A stretch of DNA of 64,000 nt, from contig JASANG010003987.1 of NCBI GenBank assembly GCA_030248215.1, positions 43,283 to 107,282 on the forward strand. The letters are read 5' to 3'. This DNA is from Enoplolaimus lenunculus. Its lineage: Eukaryota; Nematoda; Enoplea; Enoplida; Thoracostomopsidae. The translations under genes and the position numbers were made by a program. Below the pieces are notes generated by a model. That model worked only from the letters and a program-made list of their open reading frames with translations. It was not told the origin of the DNA and did no database searches. This document shows positions 16,708 through 29,417 of this stretch, one piece after another (the stretch's first letter is position 1; the number at the start of each line of letters is the position of its first letter).

Positions 16708-16823
16708 AAGGCTTGCGCTATACTTAACGTCCGACGCCGTCCGTGCGCACGTGAGTTATTTGAGTACGATACTGCACGGTGACGGACGACGCCGGACGTC
16801 AACAAAAGTATAGCGCAACCCTA
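16708..16823. mobile_element. TTGCGCTATACTT MITE, short
   Basis: About 116 bp, inverted ends AGGCTTGCGCTATACTTAAC and GTATAGCGCAACCCT, with a CGTCCGACGCCGTCCG-rich centre. The same family hosts the minisatellite at 35145-35340; a fragment lies at about 46740-46830. Confidence 0.72.
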
Positions 16824-17746
16824 ACACGCCAGTGACGGATCCAAGGGCGTCCGCAAAACGTTACCTGTATTTTTGGGAGGCACCGAATAAATTTAAGGCG
16901 TCCTATAATAGCAATTCAAGTTTGTTTACGTTGGACCGCGTATATCTGAGAGAAAACCAGCCAAACTTCAGGCGGGGACACGGCCGCCCAACGCCCCTTC
17001 CCGTAGGAACGCCCATGGACGAATCCAGGATGCCTCGGTGCCGCAGGTTCCGAGGCTGACCAAGCTCACACACCCTTCGCGTAAATGACAATTTCAACTG
17101 CAGCTGTGAACTGTTCTTAGAAAATTTTATTGTTTTTGTATGAACCCTAATCATTTAAATATTAGAAACTTTGTCTTTGAAACATGTTTTACGCCGAAAT
17201 TAGTGTTTTTGCAATTAGCTCAATTTTGTTTACTAAATTGTTACACGATGTGTTTTCGCAAAACTTGAATGATGACGAAATAGGTTAAAAAATTTTAAAT
17301 CACTTTTTGGCAAGTTTTTTAAAAAGTTCAACAGTAATTCGGTGATGAAAATTAATCACAATTCCGGTTCCTGTTCGTGTCTCGGTTCCTGCAAAAAATC
17401 AATTCGTGTTCCTGTTCCGGCAAAAATTTAGTTCCTGTTACAACCCTGATGTGTTTGAATATATTATCAGTAAAATTAGATAAAATCACTAAAATCCAGA
17501 GAATTCAAAATTTATGCCTTAAAATTCAAAACTCGAAACCCAATTTAAACAAGCTGAAAATAGCAGATCCTCGCTGCTTATATATTAGTTGGTTTAATGT
17601 CTCTATATCATTAATTACACACGACATATATATAAAGCCTCGAAGCTGAGAAAGCGGTAAAACCGTACATATATATATAAAGTTACGCATGTATAAACAT
17701 TTTCCTTCACTATATATTAGGCCAAAGTTACTCATATATATTTCGT

Positions 17747-18022
17747 GGGCCAATCTGCTATTCAGGCCAATTACCCTAGGCTAATCTGCTAATGGGAGCA
17801 AATAGCAGTTTGGCCTAGGCCAAATGGCGAGTGCGAGATGTCGCAAAACTACAGTGATGTAAGACCAACGCTAATTGGTTAACGGTACTGCGCCTGTCAA
17901 AATAAACAAATCTCATTGGTCTGTAAGTTCAATCGCAGTTTATCCCACGCCAAACTGCTATTGCATAAAATAGGAGATTGGCGTGGCTAATTAGCAATTG
18001 GCCTAAATAGCAGTTTGGCCTA
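17747..18022. mobile_element. GGCCAATCTGCTATT palindromic MITE
   Basis: Inverted ends GGCCAATCTGCTATTCAGGC and its counterpart AAATAGCAGTTTGGCC, with repeated AATAGCAGTTTGGCCTA inside (about 17803 and 18006). Confidence 0.7.
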
Positions 18023-18731
18023 CGACATGTATACATTTTTCGTCACTATACATATGAAGCCAGACACCAAGTGCTTATCACGTTCCAAGTCCTTATTCAT
18101 AAGACCAGTCCGCACTCAAATGCGCGCAGCACCTATCAACAGCAGGGATCGACCGGACATCCAGTTAACAATAATGCCCACCGAAACGAATCAACGGAAA
18201 ACAACCAGACTGGCACATCAAAAACCAATCCAAAAAGCTTTGAAACGTAAAAAAACATTTTTGCACCTTTTACCTCTTAATTAAACATTTAACAATGTAA
18301 ACAATACCCACAACCATATATACCAATGCATTAACCAATTTTTCCAATTATCTATATATACAACCCACATCCGACACATTCCTGCTTTTATTTCCAAATC
18401 CGTCCAATGAAATTGTCACGCTGACGTCACGAAAATACCAGCATGGCATAGGATTTCATCTACGAGCTATCAACCCAACCCACATCAGATACACTTTCGC
18501 CTTTATTTCCAAATCCGTCCAATGAAAATGTCACGCTGGCTTCACGAAAATCCCAACGTGCCATAGGATTTCATCTACGAGCTACTACATTTGACACTAA
18601 CGCCTTACTGAACAAACACAACCGCTTTAAATTACACTACGCCGCCTACTCAACACACCTTTCTTTTCATTCAATACCACAATCCAGGCCATACAAGCAA
18701 CAATTCATACAACTACATTCAATATATATAC

Positions 18732-18897
18732 GGGCCCGTCCCGCAGCCAAGATGGGCCACGGGGGGCTCAGCCCCCTGCAAAAATTTTGCCCCCCCCCCC
18801 TAGCAGACTTTAAACCTTGCTTGTAAGCCATCGAAATCCTTTAAATGCCCCTCCTGAAAACCTTTTAGCCCCCTCTAGCAAGGTGAGCTGGCTAGAA
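18732..18897. mobile_element. hAT-like MITE, GGCCCGTAGCC family
   Basis: GGCCCGTCCCGCAGCCAAGA to AAGGTGAGCTGGCTAG. Copies at 14236-14366, 16141-16320, 40165-40300 and 46537-46640 share TTGCTTGTAA and GTGAGCTGGCTACGGGC. Confidence 0.72.
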
Positions 18898-19283
18898 CCG
18901 CACGATATATAATAGTAACAAAATCTTACGAGCGAAGCGAACGAGAACCCAATCACCATTTCAATGCTAACTAACTTTTAACAGACATTTTATAGCTTTA
19001 ATCCCTGTTGGTGGCCTGGATGGGAGGGAGGGTGCCCCTAGGTTCCGCCAGTGGACACCGTACATACGTATACACGCATATATGCATAATACATAAACAA
19101 AACACACCAACATATTACATAACATATACATATAAACACTAAAAACACCAATCACCCTACGACGACGGAGAACCATTATCAAACAGCTGGTAGTAGTCAT
19201 ATACTCATTCATTCATATAAAAATGGTTATTCTAATATGTACAAGTAAAAGGAATCCACAGTCCGAGCAGACGATTATCATTT

Positions 19284-19511
19284 GGCCAGTGTAAACAATA
19301 GGGGCGGTACAGTATTATAAGCTTATTCCTAAGCCTAAGCCTAAGCGTAAGAATGAGTCTATACTTAAGCCTAAGCCTAAGCGTAACAATGAGCATATTC
19401 CTAATCCTAAGCCTAATCCTAAGCCAAGCAAAAACATTAGTCTAGAGCTTTAAGTTTATTCTATTTTAGTACCACAGAAAAACATTCCGCCCCTGATCAA
19501 TCATATGCGCC
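19284..19511. mobile_element. TTAGGC-core hAT-like MITE with 8-bp target duplication
   Basis: Left end GGCCAGTGTAAACAATAGGG, right arm TTCCGCCCCTGATCAATC. Flanks TATCATTT (19276-19283) and TATCATTG (19512-19519) agree at 7 of 8 positions. Three CCTAAG blocks are inside. Confidence 0.85.
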
Positions 19512-19860
19512 TATCATTGTATTACTAACAAATTTTCTTACGGAACCATTGTAAAGTAGGGGGGAAACATTATCATTGTATCACCAAAAATTTTTTACGG
19601 CAAAATTATAAGGCAGGTACTTTTCATTGACTCTACTACCAGAGTAAATTTTGTGAATAACTAACATTTCATACGAAAACACACTGCAATTGCAATACAA
19701 TACAAACTAGCGTATATTCCACCCAAACTCAAGCTTGCAATATAGACACCTATCCCATACATATGCCTACTATTAAAAAATAGTCACCCTCGCATCACAA
19801 CAAAACATATTACATATCCATCATTTACACCGAACACTATACAACAGAATGAAATTAAGC

Positions 19861-20025
19861 CAGGCGCATAGCCAGCTCACCTTGTTAAGGGGGCTAACAA
19901 TTATTCAGGAGGGGCATACAAGGGTTTTCGTTGACTTGCAAACATGGTTGACAATTTCCTAGGGGGGTGCCAAAATGCTTCCAGAGCGCTGAGTTTCCCC
20001 TGGCCCCCTTTGACTACGGGGCCTG
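19861..20025. mobile_element. hAT-like MITE, GGCCCGTAGCCAGC family
   Basis: 165 bp from CAGGCGCATAGCCAGCTCAC to TTTGACTACGGGGCCTG, flanked by AATTAAGC / AATCAAGC (7 of 8). Confidence 0.85.
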
Positions 20026-20247
20026 AATCAAGCAAAAAACTAGCGGCGAAAGCCGCCTATGATAATATCAAAGCAAAGATTGACATTTTCACAGAAAAAA
20101 TGGTTAATAAAAACATAAAAGCAGTAAAATCAAACACAAACCAGTAGCATGACATTTCTTCAACGAAATGAAGCGTATAGAGAATATAACAGAACGGCAA
20201 ACAAAATCACTACCTTCTGTATGAACGAAATTAATAAACGTATATAT

Positions 20248-20665
20248 ATGTAGTTACCCCAGAGGCGGAGGTACGGAATCTGGACCCCCTAGGATTTTGA
20301 TAAAAACAAATGTAGTTACCCCAGAGGCGGGGGTACGGAATCTGGACCCCCTAGGATTTTGATAAAAAATGGTCCATCCTATAGGTATAGACGAGCTGAA
20401 TTCATTACCTTCTGTATGAACGGGATTAATAAACGTATACATATGTAGTTACCCCAGAGGCGGGGGTACGGAATCTGGACCCCCTAGGATTTTGATAAAA
20501 AATGGTCCATCCTATAGGTCTCGACGATTTGAATTTGCTGCCTTGTTTATGAACGAATTTAATAAGCATACAAATATGTAGTCACCCCAGAGGCGGGGGT
20601 ACGGAATCTGGACCCCCTTGGATTTGATACGAAGCGGTCCATCCTATAGATCTCGACGAACTGAA
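20248..20665. repeat. Tandem array with CCCCAGAGGCGGGGGTACGG units
   Basis: Four units start near 20256, 20318, 20450 and 20586. Each has CCAGAGGCGGGGGTACGGAA, CTGGACCCCCTAGGATTTTG and, in the three longer ones, TGGTCCATCCTATAG. Spacing is about 62, 133 and 137 bp. Related inverted pieces occur at 20880-21140, and a short fragment (GACCTGCAGCGCTAAA) at 54712. Confidence 0.75.
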
Positions 20666-21618
20666 TTCAACGGTACCAGTTTATGGCTGCATGACCAACG
20701 GTTCAGAAGTTATGGCCCTCAAAATTATAGTGCAAACACGCACAGATTGGAACACGAAGTATCCATCATTAGCATACTTGTAAAACAAAAGCTTAACCAG
20801 GTTTATTTTTACACAAATTTGATTGTACATGTTTTATATGGTAAAAAGTTAAAATTAAAAGGCCATAAGTCCATAACTATAGAACCGGGGACCCTGCAGC
20901 GCTAAAAATGGTGCCGTTGAACTCAGCGCGTCGAAATCTATAAAATGAACTATATTTTATTAAATTCCTGGGGGGAGGGTCCATATTCTGTACCTCCGCC
21001 GTTACCAGATACGTATTTATACCTGGGTATTCGCTGTGACCCGACGGGGCGGAGTTACGGAATATCGACCCCCCTAGGATTTTATTAAAAACCACCCTAA
21101 CCGACGCAGTTTTATCCGCTGAGTTCAAAAATGCCATCCGCGTCTTTGCACGACGTCCGATTCTTTAGTTATGGCAACCGGGATTTTCACCTATTTAATA
21201 CACATCATGCTTGATCGCTTGTATATAACATGCAAACACACATTTATACGTTTATCTATTGGAGTATACTTGAAAAATTATACATAAATGAAAAAAGTGT
21301 GTTTGACGTCCCAAAACCAATCCGGGGGTAAAATCTGGACTGGGGGACTTGAACCGCGAGGACGGAGCAAAAAGTAAAGATGCCATTCTGCCTCGTAATG
21401 ACAACAGAATCACTCTCAAGCAGCACAATCAGAGCTTGAACTAATGAAAATTATTTCCGACAGCCGCGTTGTCAATTTCGTATATGCAGCACTAGCAGGG
21501 GTTGCGACCGGATACTACAAAAATACTGGAGCCCCGGGTTTCATTTCAATACATGGATCTGTGCAAGAAACGAAGCTGGGTATTTAAGTGGATATTTCAA
21601 CAAAAAAATAAACTTAAG

Positions 21619-21889
21619 CCCTATTCACAAGTGCAAGTGTTTGTTGCGAGAACTTACAGCTGCAACTTGCATTTGCAAGTTTTGTCCAAAATCCCGGTCG
21701 AAAAACTTGCAGCTGCAAATAATTCATCAAAAATCATAGCTTGGAATTTAGTTCAAATGTGTCAATAACCATGCAAGTTCATTGAATTTATTGCAGCCGT
21801 TTCCTGATTGGCTGATGAAAAAATCGATGTTCTGCGTGCAATTTGCAGCTGCAAGTTCTCGCAGTAGAAACTTGCACGTGTGAATAGGG
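21619..21889. mobile_element. CCCTATTCACA palindromic MITE
   Basis: 271 bp with inverted ends CCTATTCACAAGTGCAAGTG and CTTGCACGTGTGAATAGGG, and inner inverted GAGAACTTACAGCTGCAACT / TTTGCAGCTGCAAGTTCTCG. Copies: 41508-41739 (calpain intron, abutting exon 7) and 63083-63215 (right part eroded). Confidence 0.78.
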
Positions 21890-24297
21890 TTGTAATTACG
21901 ATGACATGACACTACTTAACTGGCGATGGTTTGTTATTATTTTTTTAAAAGGTTTCAGCGTTGGCGTTGGCTGTGTTTTTGATATATACGTACTTATTTG
22001 CATCATTTCAAACGCACAGTATAAGATATTATGGCTTTTGTTATCTGGTGCATATATGCTAATTACATTAAATAACACTTGGTACGTATATAGGGCAAGT
22101 TAGGCAATATATTGTGTCAGACCAAACTTATAATGTTATAGTGACCTAACTGCTCATGCATTTTTAATATTTTTTTATAGTTTTATAAGTAACAGAATGG
22201 GCTCTGAACAAATCAAACTCTGATTCGGGTTCCGATATCAATTTCGTGTTCCGAATCCGATTACGGTGAAATACCGAAGCCGGATGTTAATCTTTCCCAG
22301 AACCGGATACCCGGTCAAATTGAAATATACATGTGTAATGTGTGTTTACTGATGAAAAAGATACTGTCAGGTTTGATTTGTAGTTTCACCACCTCATTAT
22401 CAAAAACTAAAGCTTCTTGACTTGCCCAGAAATGCAATCGCAGCAAAATGTCTACTATTTCCACGTCTAAAAAATCTATTTTAATATATTCGAGATGGGG
22501 ACGACAATCGCAAATCTCCGGTATCCGGTAGGTTAATTTATAGTTATCCTGAATGCGGGAACCGGACTGCTTTTGCCAGATATTGAACCGGAATTGGATA
22601 TCGGTCGATCAGTGTTAACATAGCACCAAACACAATGTTCTGAATATTGAATTCTGATAAAAACCATGTATATATCAAACTTTGCCACTCTATTGTCAAG
22701 CGAGCCATGGACAACTCAAAATGATAAAATTGAAGTAACACTAAATTCGGATGCTGTAAGATATTTTCGACACTTCGCACATCGCATGTACCAAACATCA
22801 GGGTCTATAAAATTCTGCAAATTCATAAACATCTTATGAACGCGAAAAGTACATTGGAATTCGACTAGCAATACTAAGTTTAGCGACGTCTTTGTCTGGA
22901 ACTGAAGAAGAAAAAAGCCAGCGTTTTCTACAGTAAAGCAAAAAACGCGCGTGCTAAAAGTACATGACACCTCTCCAACAATATAATGCTGCCAAAATGA
23001 AACTCTATGCTAAAAACACATTACCCGGTTGGCATATTCCACAAAGTTTTCAAAATAGAAAACAAGAATGTTTTAGGACACGGAAACTAAATTTATGTGT
23101 TTAGACTGTTAAAATCACTCTGAAGTTTAAAAAGTTTCCATTTTTAAACACAACGTAACTATATAGTTAGGCGTCCATGACATAAACGGTTCTAGACGAG
23201 ACGAGACGTATTGCATACAGGTAACGAAGCTAATTGCAAACCGAATCTGTTGATATAAAATTGAAGAAAAGCTGATTCCTGTCAAACTTGCGAACGCTGA
23301 AATCTATCTCTACCTCATCGCAGCATGAACAAAAATACGTATACCTACATTGACATGATGCAACAAAAATTCAAAAATACATGCATCTACAGGAAACAGG
23401 AGGAATAGAAACGCACACTGTATGCACACCCGATTTTCTACCAGACTGGAAAGTGGAAATAACTGTTAATCCGATATTGCTTTTAGTACGTACAATTCAA
23501 TATACGTAAACTGCCGTTTTTCAGCATTTACCTTTTACAGCGACCTTGTTAATATCCAGCTTTTTACTGCTATAACTGAATCGCTATTGAAACAGCTACA
23601 ACTAAACTCACCACAACCTCGTCGGAGACTGGACTGCACGGACTACAAATGGCATCTGCTCCATTGTCACACGCCATCTGCAATAAAATGTAAAGTATGT
23701 AGTGCATAGGCAAGTTTGGTACAGCTACATAACAAAGTGTGACCGGATACCAAAAAATGCAGCAGCCGGATACTTAAGAAAGTCTCAGAAATTTTTTGCA
23801 CCAATACCGGAACATTTCAGAAAAATTCTAAATCACGAATTTTGAAGGTCTTATTTCGCTGAAAAAACTTTAACAATATAAGATTGAGAAAGAAAACAAC
23901 GTAAATTCGCTATATTCATTTATGTGGCACAAAATATACCATGGTGCAACAGCAGTTACGATTACGAATAGAATTCCGATTCAAAATAAGTTCCGATTCA
24001 GATTCTTATATCGCACAATAAAAATTGAACTGTTGCATAAATCATATTAGTGATGGTGGCACGCTTTTGCGCTATAAACTTTATATTTGAAATTTCATAC
24101 ATATGCACATGCACTGCCACATTGCTATAACAAATTTCGAATAACAAAACAATTATAAATATTAATAAAGCAATTTGCCATAACTGGCACTCCTGACTGT
24201 CATCAATATCGGATCTCACTTTTTAAACCAGAGACCTTTCAAAATCTGAAACTGAGACTAAGACTTAGACTGAGACTAAGCGAGCCTCAGTAGCTGG
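21890..24297. other. Gene-poor stretch; one possible exon
   Basis: 22205-22600 holds an eroded ATCCGG-type repeat (TTCCGATATCAATTTCGTGT; CTGAATGCGGGAACCGG). 22838-22903 has a strong acceptor and short open frame on the minus strand. 23000-23730 shows nothing recognisable; 23740-24020 has fragments of the CCGGATAC and GATTCCGATT repeats. Confidence 0.45.
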
Positions 24298-24496
24298 GAA
24301 ACGTATGATAAATTACAGAGTATGACACAAATGAAAAATTTTAGCAATACACGCTCAGATAATTTTAGAAAAATAAGTTAGATAATATGCCAGTTTTTCT
24401 TAAATTTTCGAAGCAGCAAAATTTTCAATACCGAAGGAACCGGATAGTAAAAAATACCGGATTTCCCTACCCGAACCGGAATTCCGGTTGCACCCT
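24298..24496. mobile_element. CAGGGTGCAACCGG-family MITE, right part
   Basis: The right terminus GGAATTCCGGTTGCACCCTG ends at 24496. The left end is not recognised. A partial copy of the same body lies at 29930-30110 beside the piggyBac region. Confidence 0.65.
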
Positions 24497-25701
24497 GGAC
24501 TTAAGTTATATATATCCAAAGACTTTACGTAACAAACCTTAACATCTCAAAGCTGTAGCGTTCGACATGTCGGCTTAGCAAACCTAATCTTATGCAGGCA
24601 ATAGAAACATTTACGTAAAGTGTGAAATATCAAATCAGAATTTATTGAAAAATTTATTGAAATTCGAGTATAAGAGGTTTCGAAAAATAGTTCACTGTTC
24701 CTACTCGATTAATAACGCAAACACAAGTTTCGAACATTGTTGAATTTGGTTTTTTAAACCGAATCCAATTCCGAACATTGAATTTTTGCCGAACTTGAAG
24801 CCGAATCAGAACGTCAGTTGCCACCCTGGTTGCAAGGGAAGAGATCTCGGTCTCGGCAAGCAAAAATTGACGATTTGCAACCGGATTCGTATTTAAAAAA
24901 GCCGGTTACAGCACTAGAGCACAGCTTAGAAACAGAGTTAACAAAGTCCCCTGCCATGAAAAATTGTTGTCGATTCAACAAGCATCGCCACATATAACTG
25001 TAAATGTGTTCATATTTTTCACAGACCTTACCTTCTGCTCAGTAGAAAGTGCAGTCTCCCACAAGTCACAATCTAGATGACCTAACGGCATTGATACACA
25101 TCCATTACAGCGAAATGTTCAGCATAATAAACTTAATACTATGAGTAACTAGGCTAAAAGTATGGCGTCAAACGCGGAAGGACAGATATGGGTATATATC
25201 CTAAATGGACTTCGTATTCGGATTGTAAGGATTATAACCGTTTTGATTAGTAATTTCGCTACGCCCAACAGTCCAGGTTGAAAAAATTTTGGGAGCGTAC
25301 GACAGTTTCCCAGCATTTACATAAAAAGCCAAATGTTTTTGGTGACATTATTCTAGGAGCGCTAAACCCCGGATTTTTACAATATGCATGTGCTGGCGGG
25401 GAAGTGTTTTTCATACTATAATGAAATGACCAGTGGGCTTTTTTGAAGAAATGAGTTGTTTTTGATATTTTCATTTTCAAAATATTTTGAGAAATTTTAT
25501 TGCGCAAAAATCTGCACCAAAAATATCTCTACTGCACATTTGAGCAAGCGTTGGCGCGAAAAACAATGGCTGAGTCAGCTGGCCTTCAATAACTTTGGAG
25601 CGCCAGAGGCACGAAAATTCACCTTCTGACAAGACATTGAGGCCAAGAATTGCGCCGAAACGTTTCAGCAAAATCACTAGCTATATAATTTCAGTACAGA
25701 A

Positions 25702-26000
25702 TGTGACATGCAAATGCATGAGGACAAAATAAAAACTTATGCTGGATCGATTTGCAGTGCCTTCATATGCAGCAGCAGTAAAACATGGAAGAAACAATAA
25801 ACATGTGTGTAGAATTTTAAGGTTCTTATAAGACATAAAAACCTGAAAACTAAGCAGCTGATTGTGACGCGGCATGGCCCAGTGGCAGCGCGCTGGACGG
25901 AAATTCTGTCGGTCATGGGATCGAAACGTCGTGAAAACGCCCCTCTTTTTCAGATGCAAGAACTCAAACCCAGAACTAAGAACCTTGTACCCTAGCCTAC
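25702..26000 (+). repeat. SINE-like repeat with tRNA-like internal promoter, copy 1
   Basis: About 300 bp. The left part (TGTGACATGCAAATGCATGA, TGCCTTCATATGCAGCAGCA) is followed by a tRNA-like stretch with an A-box-like TGGCCCAGTGG (25875-25885) and a B-box-like GGGATCGAAAC (25918-25928), then CCCAGA and GTACCCTAG. The tRNA-like part lies in the right half, not at the 5' head as in usual SINEs. Confidence 0.72.
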
Positions 26001-26110
26001 CCAACATATCGCATTGTGACCAAGATGGAACCGCAATGTCAAACAGACGCGGAAGAACCAAAAATACAAAAGTTGGCGGTCAAGAGACGACTTTGTAAAA
26101 CACCGGGGGA

Positions 26111-26446
26111 TGCAACATGCGTATGCATGGAGGCAAAATAAAACCTCATGCTGATGCTGCGCTTCGGTTAAAATACTGATTCATATGTAGAGCTATCATG
26201 CGCAGTAGCAGTAACACGGAAGAAACAAGATACATATGGGTAAAATGTTGAGGTTCTTAAACATTAGACATGAAAACCTGAAAACTCAGCATCTGATTCT
26301 GAGGAGGCGCGGCTCTGTGGTGGCGCTTTGGACAGTGAATCTGTCTGTCATGGGAACGAAACCTCGTAAAGAACGCCCCTCATTTTCCGTTACAAGCACT
26401 TAAACCCAGAGCTCTAAACCGTGTACCCTAGTCCATACAACCAATA
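26111..26446 (+). repeat. SINE-like repeat, copy 2
   Basis: Same order as copy 1: TGCATGGAGGCAAAATAAAA, AGCAGTAACACGGAAGAAAC, then the tRNA-like stretch (GGCGCGGCTCTGTGGTGGCG; GGGAACGAAACC) and GTACCCTAGTCCATACAACC. It lies 110 bp after copy 1 in the same orientation. Confidence 0.7.
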
Positions 26447-26745
26447 AATTTTTACCAAAACGCTTCATTTTCCAACAATAAAAGATATGGGTGTAAAGGG
26501 ATAAACAACTGCATTATTCGTACACTGCAAAAAATGGTGAGTCAAATTTAACCCTCAACGGCCCGGCAAAATTTTCACCTTAATCAGCCCAACGGTCTAC
26601 ATATGTAGACAACACAACTAGCGTTAGTTTTGGCTTATCTCAGGGTGCTCTCCTCCTTTAACTGGCTTGAGACAGTCAGAACTAGTGTTCTGGCGGAGTT
26701 CCACCCGCTCCCCGTCCAGCCTCCCACTGCGGGCGCGTTGTCCAG

Positions 26746-27311
26746 TTAAGCACAGTCGTTGCACGTTATGGTGCGATTCATGTGGTCCTTGCACACTCGT
26801 TTTCCACATGACAAACAGCTCAATCTCGTAGATTTGCGACAACTTGTGACCTGACATTTGGTCGGTTTACCAGATGTAGAAGGTTCGTTTCGCTTTTGAG
26901 GCAGCCCGTAAGCCATAAATGAATCCTTTGATTTTGCGTAAATTTTTTCACTACTGTAACGTTTGGTCATATTGTCTTGCGCTAGTTGTTCAGCTACTTT
27001 TTTCATGAAAACATTGCGTGACTTTTGATATCCGTTCAGTTTCATGACAATGAATGCGTTGTGCAACGCAATATCAATCATATTAAAAAAGCAGACTAGA
27101 GGATAACGATTCGTTTTGCGTTTGCAGGTAAAACCATCAATGCAAGAGTCCATTACATCAACCCCGCCTTTTCCCAAATTATAATCCAAGATAACTGCTG
27201 GTTTTTTGTCCTCTCTGCTGGTGCAAACTTCGTTTTTCACATGAACTGAACTTAGTAATAGCACATTTTTATTTTTCTTTGGACAATAAGACGCCAACAT
27301 TATGCGGTTAT
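26746..27311 (-). pseudogene. piggyBac transposase, C-terminal part with Cys-rich domain
   Basis: The transposase resumes at HNRIMLASYCPKKNKNVLLL and continues with DYNLGKGGVDVMDS (third catalytic Asp, about 27159), FTCKRKTNRYPLVCFFNMID and IALHNAFIVMKLNGYQKSRN. It ends in a cysteine/histidine-rich tail (CQVTSCRKSTRLSCLSCGKR then VCKDHMNRTITCNDCA), the RING/PHD-like DNA-binding domain of piggyBac transposases. The part of the open frame beyond 27311 is sequence of the inserted element. Confidence 0.92.
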
Positions 27312-28270
27312 GGGTCATCCACGTTATACTGTCTACGCTACTGTAAAAAATTGTCCCCACTTACGAGCCCCTCACTTTATAGTTGTAGTGTTACTAAATG
27401 ACATGTCCAAATGTCACCCATATCTTGTATAGACCTTCCGGACAACTCGCATACTCTCCAAACAGCCTATACTTTGTCACATTGCCGTCCATTCCCATGC
27501 TACACTGTCGATGCGTCATATGAAGGACAACTGTTTTGTCCCGAGTCTGTCAGAACAGACTCTGTTTAGTCATCTAAAGAGTCTGTTTCAAGGGACTCTG
27601 TTTTACAGAGTCTGTCTGAAGGGACTATTGTAGAGCTTAATATTGAGTATGCCGCAACCACGGGCGAAAGAAGGGTGCAACTACCGTTGGGCTTGGTGTG
27701 CGACGTTAAAGGGTTCCCATTCGCCCGTCCTTCCCTGGGGGACAACAGTGTAGGGTTCCGGAGCTATATACTTACACCCCAGCCGCTGCCCCCCCTCACC
27801 GGTCACGACAAAATTTGTTTTCGACAGGGACACCGGGGTTTAACTTTCTGGTATACCAGAGTTATTATATTCTAACCTGCTCTGCTTGAATGGGGCGGGT
27901 CGTTCTCTTACAAGTTATCTTTTACCGGCAAAAACCTTCCTGCCCCCTCTTTTAAAAATTACTGGTTGCAGTTAATTTTTAAGAAACTAAAATTTTTAGA
28001 ACACTGCAACGTTTTTAAAACAAGCCCTAGTTACGGGCTGTCGACTGTCAACAAGCTCTTTTTCGGACGTCCCGATGTCAGACACTGTGTCCAGACAGTG
28101 TCTAATTTGTCCTTAGTCCCTTCGAAGGGACTACTGCCAAAACGAACTAGCTAGGTACACCTTGTGCAAAGTCTTAACATTGTAAGAACAATGTCGTTTT
28201 GTCCAGCCCTTGAAACCAGGGGTGTGGACAATTTTTTACAGTAGCGTAGACAGTATTACGTGGATGATCC
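27312..28270. mobile_element. 959-bp inverted-repeat element inserted into the piggyBac transposase
   Basis: The ends are inverted copies of about 45 bp (27312-27356 and 28226-28270), beginning GGRTCATCCACG and containing CTACGCTACTGTAAAAAATT. Flanks GTTAT and ATTAT suggest a 4-5 bp target duplication (TTAT), and the transposase reading frame resumes directly at the break (DHN/NRIM). The interior has no transposase; it holds several GAGTCTGT/ACAGACTC repeats (27545-27630). It is a non-autonomous element; superfamily not assigned. Confidence 0.8.
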
Positions 28271-29417
28271 ATTATTGTGGTCCCATAAAAATCGGGTGCT
28301 ATAGACCTCTTGTTCTTTTGTTGACTTTAGCACCGGAGGTACGCTGCGGCGATTTGCCATTATTGTGCCTGTGCACGTTAGCCCACTTTGTAATAGGTCC
28401 ACAGCCAATTCATGGGATGTGAAATAGCGGTCCATGAAAATGTTTCGCTGAGTGTTACAGTATGGTTGAATAAGATCCATTACGATGCGTTTAGCAAGCC
28501 CTACGGCCCGTTCGCCTTCACGCCCTGTATAAATATTTCCTTTTAGGGCATATCCATTCCGAGCATCGCAAAGCCAGAATATTTTTACGCCGTACTTAGC
28601 AGGTTTCGCCGGCATGTACGCTCGCCCCGGTGCATATCCTCTATACCCGTAGAGCTGTTCATCTACTGTAAGTGATTCGGACGGTATATAATGAAGACGT
28701 AAGTTGGACTGAAATAGGTCCCAAACATCTCGTATAGCAGCCATTTTGTCACTTTTTTGACGCTCCCGGCGAGTCAGTTTGTTGTCGAATGTTACATTTT
28801 CCAGCAACTGTTTCATTCTGTTTTTTTGACAGCGCGCAGCGGTAAAAGGGCCTGCTGTCGTTTTTGGTGAATAGTGAAGCCACTGGAGACATGTTATCGC
28901 GATCTGCACCAGCTCTGCTTACCACCCCAAGCCAAGCTTTCAGCTCGCACATTGGTAGCGTTGAAAAATTGCGCGCCCGCAGTCGCCTACTAGTGAGTCG
29001 CTGAATTGTATGTAAAATGGGCTCGTTCATATAAAGATAAAATGCTTGTGACTCTGTTGTAGGGTTTACTGCAGTGCCTTCGCGAAAGCGAATTATATTT
29101 CTAGCTAACACACGGACAGGCGGTGTTGTAGAATGCCACTCAACACCCGTCGCTGACAAAAACACATTACTTCCACTAGAAGTCTCGTCCATATCGCTCA
29201 ACTCACTACTAGATGCGTCCGATTGTTTTTGTAATTCACCATCACTATCTTGCTCATAAATAGCAGCCTCTTCACTACTGCATTGACCTAACTCAACTGA
29301 TTCTGAGTCGTCATTTGAACTATTGTCGTCCGGTTTGTCATCTTCTGTCTCTGAATCACTTGGTTCTAATACACGTCGTACGACCTCAGTCAAAGATAAT
29401 TTATGCAAACCTGACAT
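28256..29417 (-). pseudogene. piggyBac transposase, N-terminal and first catalytic part, frameshifted
   Basis: Two overlapping frames make up this part. The first (from ATG 29417) is acidic and serine-rich (SDSETEDDKPDDNSSNDDSE), usual for piggyBac N-termini, and runs through LKAWLGVVSRAGADRDNMSP and NDSRPFYRCALS. The frame then shifts near 28830 into KNRMKQLLENVTFDN, LTVDEQLYGYRG (first catalytic Asp, codon at about 28663), PAKYGVKIFWLCDARNGYAL, YTGREGE and NIFMDRYFTS (second Asp, about 28432). It breaks at DHNN where the insertion begins. Transposase_IS4/DDE_Tnp_1_7 family. Confidence 0.93.
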
